Assembly: GCF_002099425.1 (NCBI RefSeq)
Contig: NW_018344254.1
Location: 253,001-317,000 of the forward strand
DNA: 64,000 nucleotides
Reading direction: 5' to 3'
Origin: Phascolarctos cinereus
Taxonomy: Eukaryota; Chordata; Mammalia; Diprotodontia; Phascolarctidae
The position numbers and the translations under genes are program-made. The first letter of the stretch is position 1. The number at the start of each line of letters is the position of its first letter. Below are positions 37,051 to 48,481 of the stretch, in pieces. The notes beneath the pieces are model-generated. The model saw only the letters and a program-made list of their open reading frames with translations, ran no database searches and was not told where the DNA came from.

Positions 37051-37965
37051 AAAAAAATTTTAATAATCTCAAATTTTATTCTTTTTTGTTTATTCTGTAC
37101 TTGGCAAATACCAAAATAAATGATCACTTCCATATAACTAGGAGGACAGAAAAGGCTTGTACATGGAACTAAAAATCTTTATTATTTAGAACACCTTTCA
37201 AACTTTAAAGCTCTATATAGTAAGCTACTCATAATCATAATTATTTTCACAGTGCATCCATTGTCTACAAAAACATGGACTTTATATGAAATGGTAAAGA
37301 ACCAGTCTCAACCCATCCATGTTGAATGAAACTGGTAAAATCCAGGCTGATCCTTAGAAGAAATATCCATCCTGAAGGGCATTCAACAAGCCCTCCCACC
37401 TCTGTCATCTGTACTGAGTAAACTGGAAATCAATCATTAGCCTATTCAGGCAACCAGAAATGATCTGAGGCTAGTTCTCTTACAAGGAAGAAGTAGGAGC
37501 AAGGGAGGAAGGTTCAGAGAGAGAAATTTAGGATTGATGTCAAGAAACCCTTCCTCACAAGGAGAGGTGCCCAGGAGTGAAGCCTTGAGCAAAGGAGAAG
37601 GTGCCCTCTCCCCCGCCCCATTTCTCCAACAACAGATAGGACTAGGTACACTTCTAGGTTGCTTCTAACTCAGAGTCACTGTGAGTATGTGAAGTAAGCC
37701 AAGCAGTTCTGTTGTGCTCACTGTGAATAGGCACTCCTGGATAATACAGAAAAATATGGCAACTGAAAAATCATTTCTCCTTCTGTACCAGAGATCAGTT
37801 CATTGGTCCTTTGCAAACAAGGAAGAGAAGCCTAGAATGGGCTGAGATTTGTTACTGAGATTTGTGTTGGGGTTGTGTCTGTCATAAAGCATCAACAAAC
37901 ATCTAACCCTCACTCAGTGGGGGTATGTCTTAGGCCCAGCATTCACGTCATTTCATTCTCCTTAG

Positions 37966-38058
37966 GTTGGAAGAAAAAGAAAAATTTAAAAAACTAGGAT
38001 GGTTTTTTAAGAAAGAAAAGGGAAAACTGAAACCAAAGAAGACGAAAAAAACCTTAAG
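37966..38058 (+). CDS. FYB2: FYB2 exon 7 of window: basic helix before the SH3 region
   Basis: Acceptor TCATTCTCCTTAG, donor TTAAG|GTAAAA; 93 nt, phase 2 to phase 2. It reads E-LEEKEKFKKLGWFFKKEK, then GKLKPKKTKKTL. The human FYB2 equivalent is LDGKEALKRLQQFFKKEK followed by DRFKIKKTK. The FFKKEK core and the following Lys pattern are conserved. This is the charged helical segment typical of the ADAP family. Confidence 0.88.
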
Positions 38059-38238
38059 GTAAAAAATGAGCTGGGTGGGGGTCTTTCTGTAGGAAATAAT
38101 GATTTTTTTTTACTAGTCACGACAACCATAGCATAATACAAGCCCATTCTGGGAAACAGGGGTATTACCTAAACAAATGAAACCCAAGTTAATGGGAATT
38201 GCCTCCTCTTTTATATTAATTTCTTGAGAAGACATTCA

Positions 38239-38279
<41 letters not shown>

Positions 38280-39313
38280 TATATACATATATGTGTATAT
38301 ATACATACATATACACATATCTGTATATATGTGTGTATATATATGTATACATACATATATATCCATCAATAGGTTATATTTATTTTCCTTTAAATAAATA
38401 TTGAGGGGAAAGGATTTCAAAATACAGGACTTTGAATAGATGGCCCCAGAAAGCTATGAAAAGAGAATCTGATTCCAGATCAGAGGACCTGGGTTCCAAT
38501 CCTGACTATACTACTTAATTTCTCTGTGATGCTGAGCAAGTCTCTCAATCTCTGTCCTTCAATTCTTCATCAGTAAAATAAGGAAATTGCCCTTCTAAGT
38601 CTTTGTGGTCCTCTGGTGTGAATTAAATGTAAATTGAAAGACCAATTGTTTCCTCCTCTGGCTTGACATCTATTACTCTAGACATTATTCTTATTCCCCT
38701 TTTCTTAGGTGTTATATATCCTATTTTTAGTCAACCATTTTAGTTTTAGAAACTCCGTAAGTGTGGTTTTTGTGTCACCAGGATCCTTATCTGGAAAATG
38801 GACCCTGACTAAGATGAACAAGAAGGCCCCCTCTAGCTCTTAATCTAGGATTCTACAAGACTCATGCTGCCTTATGAGTTCAGGCAAGCTTAAGGTTTCA
38901 GTTAATGGGGCTATTCAGTCCTATGTGGTCTGGAATTGCACAGTCCTAAAGTCTTAGAGTTGGAAGGAATCTCCAGAGACCAACTAGCCCAGATCTCAGC
39001 CTTCCAGCATAAGACCCTTGGACACGTCTTTGGGATGGAAGAAAAGGGTAATGAATAGGACACCTGTGAAATCATTAGAACAGTAAGGTCCAGATGAGTC
39101 ATCTCCCTCTGCCAAGGCAAAACAGAGACTTCTTTTGAGGGTCTTAGAAAATTGCCTAGGATTCTGACAGGTCAAGCGACTTGCAGGACTTGAACCCAAA
39201 TCTTCCTTTATTCCAAGGCAATGCTACCTTTCTTTCAGATAAATTGAATAAATGCTCTGTATAATGGATTTTTTTCTAACACTCCCTCCCCTTTTGTTTT
39301 TGCTTATTGACAG
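38059..39313. other. FYB2: Intron 7: TA/TACATA tract, MIR
   Basis: Holds a TA-rich compound tract (about 38237-38365) and a plus MIR (38440-38620), with weak MIR-like words at 38900-39210. No exon was found. Confidence 0.5.
38237..38365. repeat. TA/TACATA compound microsatellite
   Basis: TA repeat passing into ACATATA and GTGTATATA variants. Confidence 0.93.
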
Positions 39314-39342
39314 TGGATTTTCAATGTCAATGCTCAATTTAG
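39314..39342 (+). CDS. FYB2: FYB2 exon 8 of window (29 nt)
   Basis: Acceptor TTATTGACAG, donor TTTAG|GTAAGT (close to the U1 consensus). In phase 2 it reads S-GFSMSMLNL and leaves in phase 1. Human FYB2 has SAFSILLPDL at this place, so both length and residues fit. Confidence 0.82.
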
Positions 39343-40218
39343 GTAAGTAACAATTACTTTTCTTGGGTTTAGGCAAATGTATTAGGAGAGGATGGAAAGG
39401 GGGAAAGAGAGGAGAAATGAGTCTCACCCTAAAAAACCTGGTGCTCATCGAACAGATCAATGAGAGATGTTTCATTTTACAAAAGTATTCCTCACTTTAC
39501 CAAGCTTGAATATGGTTCAAATCTTATTCATTCATTTTTGAAATACTGCTTACAGATAACATTGATGCTTCCTGACTGGGGGGAGAAAGTGAATCCTCAT
39601 AGCCAGTCAATATTGCAGTATAGTGGGCAGAGCACTGAACCTGAAGACACAAGTTAAAATCCTGACTGACACTTACTTGTCTTGTGACCCAGGACAAGTC
39701 ACTTAATTGCTAGGGATCTCAGTTTCACCTGTGAAATGAGGATTACAAGAGTACTTGCTTCACAAAGTTGTAGGATTAAATGAGATAATGTATGGAAAAC
39801 ACTTTCTAAACCTTCAGGTTGACAAGGTTTAAGATTTGTGGTACAGGAGACAAAACACTGACTTTGGAAGAAGAAAACCTGGGTTCAAATCCCAACTCTG
39901 ATATTTATTTCTTGTATGACCTTCCATGGGCCTCAGTTTCCCATTTTTAAAACGAGAAGGTTGCTCGAGGTTGTCTCTTAGGCCTCTTCTGCCTCTACAT
40001 CTATGCTCCTATCAATTGTCCTATAAACATCAGTTATCAAGATGGTAGTGGTGGTAGTGGTGATGATGACAAGTTGGACAGAAATTGAAATTATGCATCC
40101 ATCAGGTAAAATAACACATCCAGTCTTGTGTCCTGCTGGGGAATCATCACATTCTGGGCATTTTTAAGTCTTTCATTCATTCTTCACACATTTATTAAAT
40201 GTCTACTGTGGGCTAGAC

Positions 40219-40304
40219 TCTCTCTGTCTCTCTGTGTCCCTCTCTGTCTCTTTCAATTTCTCTTTCTCTCTCCCTCCTTCTCTCTCTCTCTCTCCCTTTC
40301 TCCG
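40219..40304. repeat. CT-rich microsatellite
   Basis: Imperfect CTCTCT with TGTCTC interruptions, running directly into TA repeats. Confidence 0.9.
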
Positions 40305-40344
40305 TATATATATATATATAATATACATATATATACACACACAT

Positions 40345-40493
<149 letters not shown>

Positions 40494-40617
40494 GACAAGA
40501 GAGAGCTTCGATTTTTACCTCTTGGTGAAAACTGGGGGTAGACCTGTATCATCATACAATTATACACCATCTGAAAGAACAACAGCTTTACACCATTGTA
40601 ACTAAGGATTTTGTCAC

Positions 40618-40684
40618 AAATCCCCAGTGCTTAACACAGTGCCTGGCACATAGTAAGTGCCTAATAAATGTTGATTGACTGATG
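40618..40684 (+). mobile_element. L2/MIR-type 3' terminus beside exon 9
   Basis: CACAGTGCCTGGCACATAGT, AAGTGCCTAATAAATG and TTGATTGACTGATG form a standard L2 3' terminus. It ends just upstream of the exon 9 polypyrimidine tract, so part of the branch-point region may be transposon-derived. Confidence 0.8.
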
Positions 40685-40708
40685 ATCGTCATCTCCTTTC
40701 GATTCTAG

Positions 40709-40769
40709 AATGTAAGTCTCAGGATCACGTACTCTACGATGATGTAACAGTGGATAAGAAAGATTCCAA
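40709..40769 (+). CDS. FYB2: FYB2 exon 9 of window: YDDV motif
   Basis: Acceptor CCTTTCGATTCTAG, donor CCAA|GTAGGT; 61 nt, phase 1 to phase 2. It reads E-CKSQDHVLYDDVTVDKKDS-K. Human FYB2 has ELKSQEVIIYDDVDLSEKESK: the KSQ, YDDV and final SK line up without gaps. YDDV is the ADAP-family motif that is phosphorylated by Src-family kinases and bound by SH2 adaptors. Confidence 0.92.
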
Positions 40770-41089
40770 GTAGGTTGATTTTGCTCTTTTGTCAGCCAGA
40801 TGTCCCCAAGGCTTAATCCAGCCCCTCAGTGTGGGCGAGGTTTACTGAGAGACATATTAGTTCTTAAGTCTGCTGAGGACAAACAGCATGGTACAGGGGG
40901 AAATGCCCTGGATTTGGAATCTTGACTGATTGTTAGCTGGGTGAGGAAGTCACTTAATACATTGCGGTGGGCTTCAGCGGCTCATCTAGGAAATGAGGGG
41001 TCAGACAAGGCGATCTATAAAGTATCACTCAGCCCTAGTGCCCATGTGAGTCTTCTAGGGCTAATCCACCTGCCTGCGGCCCTGGGCTA

Positions 41090-41400
41090 ATTCCCTCCTG
41101 CCTTTTTCTAGGACCTTCAAGTCTCTTCTCTCCTCTCATATTATCCCTCTCAACTGGCTCATTCCCATCTGTCTACAAATATGCTCTTCTCTCCTTAATC
41201 TTCCATTAAAAAAGAAACCCTTTTCCAAGGCCTTCTTCACCACCTACTACTCACATGCCATTCCCTACATGGCCCTACTAGACAAAGCTCTCTTTACTCT
41301 TGACTCTACATCCCTTCTTCCTCACCTCCTTGGAGTATGGCTTCTTCTTCCAGCACTCTACTCAAATAGCTTCTCAAAGATCCCCTTTGTAGTCTCCTAA
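41090..41400 (+). mobile_element. L2 fragment upstream of reverse transcriptase, plus
   Basis: Wording CAACTGGCTCATTCCCATCT, ACAAATATGCTCTTCTCTCC and AAAGAAACCCTTTTCCAAGG follows the L2 sequence just N-terminal to the reverse transcriptase. Diverged. Confidence 0.5.
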
Positions 41401-41406
41401 TTAACA

Positions 41407-41639
41407 GGGCAGCCAGGTGGCACAGTGGATAGAGCGCTGGGCCTAAAGTCAGGAAGACCTGGGTTCAAATCTGGCTTAAGACACTTACTAGCTGTGTGAT
41501 CCTGGGCAAGTCACTTAACCCTGCTTGCCTGTTTCCCAACTGTAAAACTGGCTGGAGAAGGAAATGGCAAACCACTCTAGTCAGTGTCTTTACCAAGAGA
41601 AGCCCAACTGGGGTCATGGAAAGTCTGACTGAACAATGA
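41407..41639 (+). mobile_element. MAR1-type SINE, full length, plus
   Basis: GGGCAGCCAGGTGGCACAGT, GGATAGAGCGCTGGGCC, CTAGCTGTGTGATCCTGGGC, CTGGAGAAGGAAATGGCAAA, GGTCATGGAAAGTCTGACTG and AACAATGA. Close to a consensus-like head. Confidence 0.93.
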
Positions 41640-42328
41640 TCCCCTAATTGCCTCGTTAAATGGCCTTCATCTAGAGCTTCTTCTCCTTGATCTCTTTGTA
41701 ACCCTAGACCCAGCTCCGCATTCTTGGATGCCGCCCCCACGCCCAGGTTTAGGAGGCCCTGCACTGGTCGAGTTGTCTTCTGATTTGACTGGTTCTTTTC
41801 TGCTCTTTTATTGCCCCTTTATCCTCCCTCAAAGACCTGCCCTTCTTACAATGTGGCTCTAACCTTCACGAAGCAGGGAGGCTATGATCAATCCCTCTAT
41901 TTCTATCCAGTCCCAAACTGTCCAGATGACTCCTGCTTTGGAGCATAGCTTGAGATCTGGTATGGCTAGCTATAGCCTCCATGAAGAAAGAGGCTATGAC
42001 GTAGCTAAACCTTCTGCCTCCCCTAGCTCAGCGGCAGTAGTCTGCATACCGCAGGTACTTCAAATGGCGGCTGAACTGAGTTAAGTTAATGTGCATCTTC
42101 TCACCGCCGGACAGCCGCAATTATTAGGATGTTCTTTCTTCTATGGAGCCAAGACCTCCCTTCCCATAACTTCCTCCCATTGTTCCTCGATAATGATGTT
42201 CTCAGGGGCCTGAATCTGTCCAATAGCTGAAGGCAGGGATCTTGTCTGGCCATACTCTCTACTCAATTTCATCCATTTTTAAAAACTGGTTTTACTTACC
42301 TCATTTTCATTCTCTTTTCCCTTTTCAG

Positions 42329-42417
42329 AGAAAAAGAGGACAGAGTGAGACTCTGGAAACCCAAATTTCTGATGATGAAAGAAAACAAAGGGACAGAACT
42401 CCTGAGGAAGCAGAAAG
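42329..42417 (+). CDS. FYB2: FYB2 exon 10 of window, with an internal frame break
   Basis: Acceptor CCCTTTTCAG, donor AAAG|GTAATG; 89 nt. In the incoming phase 2 the first half reads K-EKEDRVRLWKPKFLMMKENK, matching human DEDKLKMWKPKFLTPKEKK. The end of the exon matches the family only in another frame (TPEEAE-R, leading into LFFRSKE of exon 11). Between about 42372 and 42400 the copy is one nucleotide short of, or two beyond, a whole number of codons. Read as it stands, the frame stays open and leaves in phase 1, giving an unrelated peptide in exon 11. Confidence 0.85.
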
Positions 42418-42908
42418 GTAATGGCTCACGTCTACCTGCACACCACGCTGGGTCTCACTCCTTCCAAAGGTCTTCTTGATGTAGCCTTGCAAATGGGCAA
42501 AAAGCAAAGTTCTATAATCAGATACCTGTCAAATGTGTTCCTTCATCAGGCTCTCTTTTTTTTTAGACTGTGTGAAGTCCCATGCTAGGCACCACGCACC
42601 AAGCATGAGGTGACAGAGCGGGGCAAAGTTTAGGTGAGGCACACTCCTTGCCCTCGTGGAATGGACAGTCTCAGAGACTAAGCAGAAAGCTATTAATGGA
42701 TGAATTGCCGAGATTAAAGGAAATCATTTTTTTCCCTTTCTCCATTAGACCTTGAATGAAACTTTAAGAAAAGAGACTTAGTGAAGTTAATTAAATATTC
42801 ATATTAAATGCCTACTATGTGTTGTCATTGGGAAAGAGGAACTATACATATTCTGACCTGGGAGCGGTGGGTGGAAGTCACAAAGAGGTACATTTAGGCT
42901 TGATTTGG

Positions 42909-43007
42909 GGGATTCAAAGGTAAGGAAGCCACTATGGATTTGGGGAAGAATGATTTCAGCAGAGCAGGGGAAGAGGACAATGGTTACAAGTCAAATTATA
43001 AAGAGCT
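42909..43007 (+). repeat. Dispersed duplication, copy A (99 bp)
   Basis: Begins GGGATTCAAAGGTAAGGAAG and ends GTCAAATTATAAAGAGCT. The same 99 nt recur at 45037-45135 in the same orientation with three substitutions and no gaps. Confidence 0.9.
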
Positions 43008-44034
43008 AACAATTAGAGATGTTCAAAGGTAGAGTGGGCTGCTCGGAGATGTAGTGGGTGCCCTCCCAGCACGTGTCTCCAAGCACTCCGGATGAACGCT
43101 TACTTTTTGGCCAGGTTGTAGCTAGAATGCTCTTTGGGGAATGCGGTCCATTCCCACTCTGCTTCTGTGTAAGGCTTTATGGTGTGTGCTGGTAATGCAA
43201 GGACAGATGGGTGGACCCAGTGGTCACTGGGATTGGTCACTTCCCACTAGAAGATTCTTTGCTTCTGGGAGAGAAGCCTCCACGGAAGCGGTGGCCCTTG
43301 ACATAAGTCTTTAAGTTGGGGGGGGGGATTTCAAAAAATGGAGAATAGGGGTGAGTCCACTCTGGCTCACAGTCAGGAGAAGTGAGAAGAGGGGAAAGGA
43401 ATTATTCAGTTCATTTGGAATACAGAGTACACAAAGTTGTAAGAGATAAAGCTGGAAAGGTAAGTTAAGGCCAGACTCCATAAAAGGCAGTGCAGTATAA
43501 TGGAAAAAACAAAATGAAACAAGAGACTTGGGTTCAGGAAGCCTCTGTCTGAATCACCACTCTGCCACAGAGGAGCAAAGGAATAAGAATTTAGAGCTGA
43601 AAGGAACCTTGTGAGATAATCTTCTTCAACCTCTTCTTTTACATATGGGGAAACTGAGAATCAGAGAGGACAAGTCATTTGCTCAATGTCACACAGTAAG
43701 TCGCCAAGACAAGATGTGAACTCAAGTCTTCTGAGTCCAAAGCTAACCTTCTCCCTGCCCTACTACTGTGGCCTGGGCAAAGTCACTTATAACCTCTCTG
43801 AGCCTCATCCTTAAATTAGGGAAAGGATACCTAAAATACCAACTTCATGGAATTGTTTTGAGCAAAGTGTTTATAAACTGTCCAGGGCTCCAAAATGTGG
43901 GCCGTTGTTTTTATCACCTTGTACACCACTACATTTATTTGTAGCAATGGGGAGCAAATGAAGATTCTTGAGTTGTAGAGGGATGCGATCAAATACCAAA
44001 GATGAAGATGACTCAGGCAGTTATGCTAGCCAGT

Positions 44035-44740
44035 CACCTGGCACTTTATTAAGCACCTGCTATGTGTACTGTTCTCAGCACTGAGGAGTCAAAGAAAGAC
44101 AAAAACAAAACAAAGCAAAAAACAATTCCTACTTTCAAGGAGGTCACAGTCTAATGGGGGAGAAAACAAGCAAACTACTACGTACAAACAAGATGGACAT
44201 GGGGTAAAGTGGACATAATCAGCAGAAGGAAGGCCCAAGAATTAAGGGGAATTGAGAAAGACTTCTTGTGAAAGATGTGATTTTAGCTGGGACTTGAATC
44301 TATGTTATTCAAAGTTCTGTGAAAGGCTAATTGGAGACAGGCATAGACTGGAATCAGGAAGACTCTTTAGAAGGCTATTGCTTTATCTAGAGGAGTAGGT
44401 GGGATGAGTCGGGGGCCCTGAACCAGAGGGGTTGTTTTCATAGTAGAAAAGGACCAGGTGTAAGAAATACTGAAGAGGGCAAATTAACCAGAGTGGGATT
44501 GTAAAGTGAGGAATGAGAAAGAGTCAAAGATGAGTCTGAGGGTATGAAACAGGATAATTGGGATGCTGGTGACACTACCATTAAGAGAAGTAAGGAAAAG
44601 GGGTGGTCTTGAAGGGCAGACGAAGGCTCCGTTTGGGACGTGTTGAATTTACAGTACCATTAGAATATTGTGAGATATTAAACAGGCTGAAGCTGGATAT
44701 AGAGGTTTGAGCATCATCTCTATTTCTATGAAGGACAGAC
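44035..44740 (-). mobile_element. L2 LINE, 3' part, minus
   Basis: Starts with the reversed L2 terminus (TTATTAAGCACCTGCTATGT, AAGGAGGTCACAGTCTAATG), continues GATTTTAGCTGGGACTTGAA and reaches AGGGCAGACGAAGGC and TTTGGGACGTGTTGAATTTA. Decayed. Confidence 0.7.
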
Positions 44741-44749
44741 CCCAAAATA

Positions 44750-45330
44750 ATTTAATTAATCCATAAGCATTTATTAGGTACCTACTATGTGCAAAAATGC
44801 ATGGAAATACATGAGATTCCTAAGACACAGCACAGAGGGAAAAGACAAATCCTTGAGGAGCATCTACAAGAGGTGAACAAAGATGGAAAGAGGAGAAGCA
44901 AGGGAACTATCCCAGGGTAATGTCCAAAAGCCCAGGGGGTGGGGCAAGGGCTTTGAGAAGGAAGAAGAACAAAGTAGTCTAAATCATCAAATATTGCCCT
45001 GAGGTCCAGGAGATTGAAGAGAGGAATAAAGGCCCTGGGATTCAGAGGTAAGGAAGCCACTATGAATTTGGGGAAGAATGATTTCAGCAGAGCAGGGGAA
45101 GAGGACAATGGTTAAAAGTCAAATTATAAAGAGCTGAGAAGGGAGACGAGAATGTAAAGCTAATGACTGTGGACTTGGGCAGTAAAAGGAGAGAGGATAG
45201 TGTCTGGAGTGGTCACAAAGTTGAGAGGAATTTTTTTGGGGGTGGTGAGAACTTGGTATGCTTATAGGTTAGGGTAAAGGCTAGTGGGGTAGGGAGGGAG
45301 AGATTAAAGATTCAGGAGAAGGGCCAGAGG
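44750..45330 (-). mobile_element. L2-derived fragment, minus, internally deleted
   Basis: Starts with the reversed L2 end CATTTATTAGGTACCTACTA, then jumps to reverse-transcriptase-region wording (ATTGCCCTGAGGTCCAGGAG). Contains copy B of the 99-bp duplication. Confidence 0.5.
45037..45135 (+). repeat. Dispersed duplication, copy B (99 bp)
   Basis: Partner of 42909-43007: 96 of 99 positions are identical by direct reading. The flanks diverge at once on both sides. Confidence 0.9.
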
Positions 45331-47190
45331 GTCCTCAGAGGTCATCGAGTCCATGACTGACCTGAGGCATCAATCCCCTCTAGAGCATCTGTGGGGGACA
45401 GAGCCAGGTAAAGGCATTGGTGTTCCCCAGGAAAGATTTGGAAACAGTGTCCCCCGAGTGTCTTAAACCTTCATGGTAACACACATGACTTGACATCACA
45501 AAATAAATACCTGCATATTGTGAAGGATGGAATTGTTTTTCTTTAGCATTAAAACACTTCTTTTGCTTTGTGCATTTCTAAAAGGCAGCATTGTGGGGTG
45601 GTAGATAAAGAGACAGACTTGGAGTCTGGAACACTTAGGTTCAAATTCCACTTAATTAAGCTGTATGACCCTGAGTTAGTCAGTTAACTTCTATGTTTCT
45701 CAGAAAACTCCCTAAAGTAGAAATTCTTAACCTTTTTTATTTCACAGACCCCTTAAGCAGTCTGGTGAAGCCCATGGACCTTGTTTCAGAACAATGTTGT
45801 TGTTTTTTTTTTAATTCATAGGAATACAAACAAAACCAATTACATTGAAATAAAGATCCCCAAATAGTTTAAAGACCAATTTAAGGACCACAGGTTAAGG
45901 GCCCTTGCCCTTGAGCCTATCTCCTAAATCCTAGATAAGTTGTGATTTCCACTGGTAGAAGGAACTTTCATACTAAGAGCTCCACATGCTGATTAATAAA
46001 ACCATGCCTAAACTATACAGTCCAGTAATTCAGACTAAAGGATCATAATGTAATGTGTGATAAATGCAACTGAAACCAACTTTATTGATAAGATGTTAAA
46101 AAAAAGATTTAAATTCAAAATAAAGCATTTATCCCCTCTTCCTTCAAAGCTACCACAGCAAAGAGTCAGCCAGGTCAAAAAGGCATGCCTTAATGGGGTA
46201 TAGAAATCTATCCTACCCTATAGGAAAATAGAAGTAGAAGGAGATAAGAGAAGGGGTGGGGAAGACAGAAGGGAGGGCAGGTTAGGGGAGGGATATTCAG
46301 AATACACTCCCATCTTGGGGTGGGGTAGGGACTAGATGGGGAGAAAATTTGGAAATCAAAATCTTGTGGAAGTGAATGTTGAAAACTAAAAATAAATAAA
46401 TTAATAAATTTTAAAAAAAGACACGCCTTAGAGGGCAGCAAAAGCTCAACTGAAGCTTCTGACCCCAATTCTCATGTAGCTGGGTCTTTTTCTCCTGAAG
46501 GTGGTAAGACTGCCTCACTTCTCCCTCAAAGAATCAGCCCAGCAGGTCCTACAGCCTAGAGCCAGAGTGGGGCAGGGCAGGAGTGGGGCCCTGCTCCCAC
46601 CTTCTCAGGGAATCAGCCTACTCCACTGTTGGACAGTTCTGCTAGCTAAGAAGCCTTTTCCTCTGTAGAGTCCAAATTCGTCTCCCAATAGCTTCCCTTC
46701 ATTGCCTTCATTCTGTCCACTAAACCACAGAGAACAAATCTGTTAACCAAGAGAACAGCTATCCCATTTTCCCAGTCTCCTCTTTTCCAAGATAAGCATG
46801 CCCAGCACCTTCAGCAGATCCTCCACAGTACACAGGATGGAATCCCTTCCCCTCCCTACACTGGCTGCCATCTTGACGAGCTCCGCCTTGCAGGAATAAC
46901 CAAAACCAAGCCCTCCTGTAAAGATAGTGCATTATCACTGACTAAGCATTTTCTTCCCCCAAACCCCAAAGACAGAACAAGCAAATTCTATATTCAAATT
47001 AAAATTCAAAATTAAATTCAATAACAATCTATTAAGTGCCTACTATATATTACGAACCGTACAATGCACTGGTCAAAAAAAAAAGACAAAAGCAAAACCA
47101 TCCCTGTTCTCAAGAAGCCAGCATTCTGTTGGGGGAAAACATATATACAGATAAGTAAATTATCACATATAGACAAAGCACATACTAAGT

Positions 47191-47440
47191 GGGCAGCTGC
47201 GTGGCGCCATAGTGCATAAAGCGCCAAACTTGGAATCGGGAAGACATAGCCATGAGTTTAAATACAGTCTCAAACACTGTGTGACCCTGAGCAAGACGCT
47301 TCACCCTAATTGCCTCAGTTTCCTCATTGGTAAAATGACCTGGAGAAGGAAATGGCAAACCACTCCAGTATCTCTGCCAAGAAAACCCCACGTAGGGCAT
47401 GGAGAGTCAAACACAACTAAAACAACTCAGTAACAACAAT
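47191..47440 (+). mobile_element. MAR1-type SINE, full length, plus
   Basis: GGGCAGCTGCGTGGCGCCAT, GTGTGACCCTGAGCAAGACG, CTGGAGAAGGAAATGGCAAA, GAGAGTCAAACACAACTAAA and a CAACAAT 3' end. Confidence 0.92.
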
Positions 47441-48240
47441 AAAAATACTAGTTTGTGGCCCGAGGGAAGAAAGCACTTAACCCCATTTGATGAAGCAGAA
47501 ATAGAGGCTGAAAGTGTTAGGTGATGTACCCATGGTCTCAGCCAAGATTCCAGATCTGGTTGGACAGCTCTCAGGCCGCTGGTCTTCCTCAAGCACCATG
47601 CTGCTTGATGCTCTGTTCCCCATAGCAGAAACCACCTGAAAGTCTGATCTAAATGAACATCGAGAAAAATGTGGAACCAGCTTTGCAGTTCTGTCCCCTG
47701 GCATGTTTGGTGGCCATTTTTGAGGTGGGATGTTTGAGCTATTTGGGAAGCAGACATGTTACCTACTCCATTGCTAGGGCTGGGAGCAATCTCTCGGTGG
47801 CTTTGTTGTAGAAAAGCTTCTCATGCCAGTGATCTTCCAAACAGTTTGGTGGCTGTGATGGCTGCTTTGTGAAATAATGCCAAGAAGAACCTATTGGGAG
47901 CCCCCTGGGACGGGGTCCTACGCAGGCCAAAGCAAACACAGACTTGGAAGATGGCACAGAATCCCCTTTTCCTGAAGTTTATTTTCTCTAGGCTCAGACT
48001 TGATGTAATTTATTTTTCCTTTGGTGGGAAGATGGATTCATGGGCTGGAAAAGCCATTTTCCATCTTAAACTTTAAATGCCCTAGTCATTGAAGTCTCTG
48101 TATTTATGTATTTATACTGAAGAACAGCTAGACATTCACAGAGTGGGAGGAGGTAATACCCAGGCTATGCCTAAAAGGCAAAAGGCTTTAAAGAAACAAG
48201 CACTTCATTGATTATATACAAGCATTTTTATAGACAGGTT

Positions 48241-48481
48241 CAGTCATTTGTCAGTCATGTCCAACTTTTCAGGACCCCATCCGGGGTTTTCTTGGCAAAG
48301 ACACTAGAGTGGTTTGTCATTTTTTTTCTCAAGCTCATTTTACAGATGAGGAAACTGAGGCAAACAGGGTTAAATGACTTGCCCAGGGTCATATTGCTAG
48401 GCCAGCTTTGAACTCATGGAGATGAGTCTTCCTGTCTCCAAGCCAGGCTCTCCATGCACTATGGCGCCCCCTAGCGGCCCC
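48241..48481 (-). mobile_element. MAR1-type SINE with target-site duplication, minus
   Basis: Complete minus copy (CAGTCATTTGTCAGTCATGT, GGGGTTTTCTTGGCAAAGAC, CAGATGAGGAAACTGAGGCA, GCACTATGGCGCCCCCTAGC). Flanked by the direct repeat AGACAGGTT at 48232-48240 and 48485-48493, consistent with L1- or RTE-style target-primed insertion. Confidence 0.93.

Larger units (their letters stand above)
32348..37965. other. FYB2: Intron 6: MIR, L2, SINEs, an unrecognised open segment
   Basis: Contains a near full-length minus MIR (32780-33055), an AAT tract (33420-33467), a plus MIR (33845-34000), a long plus L2 (34915-35590), an unrecognised open segment (35602-35950) and two full SINEs (36238-36478, 36799-37050). 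A MIR fragment sits between the SINEs (about 36570-36790). About 33480-33840, 34100-34900 and 37060-37960 hold nothing that I can name. Confidence 0.5.
40770..42328. other. FYB2: Intron 9: L2 piece and SINE
   Basis: Holds a plus L2 5'-region fragment (41090-41400), a full SINE (41407-41639) and a MIR-like fragment (40880-41030). About 41650-42320 is unassigned apart from CR1/L3-like words near 42110-42190. Confidence 0.5.
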
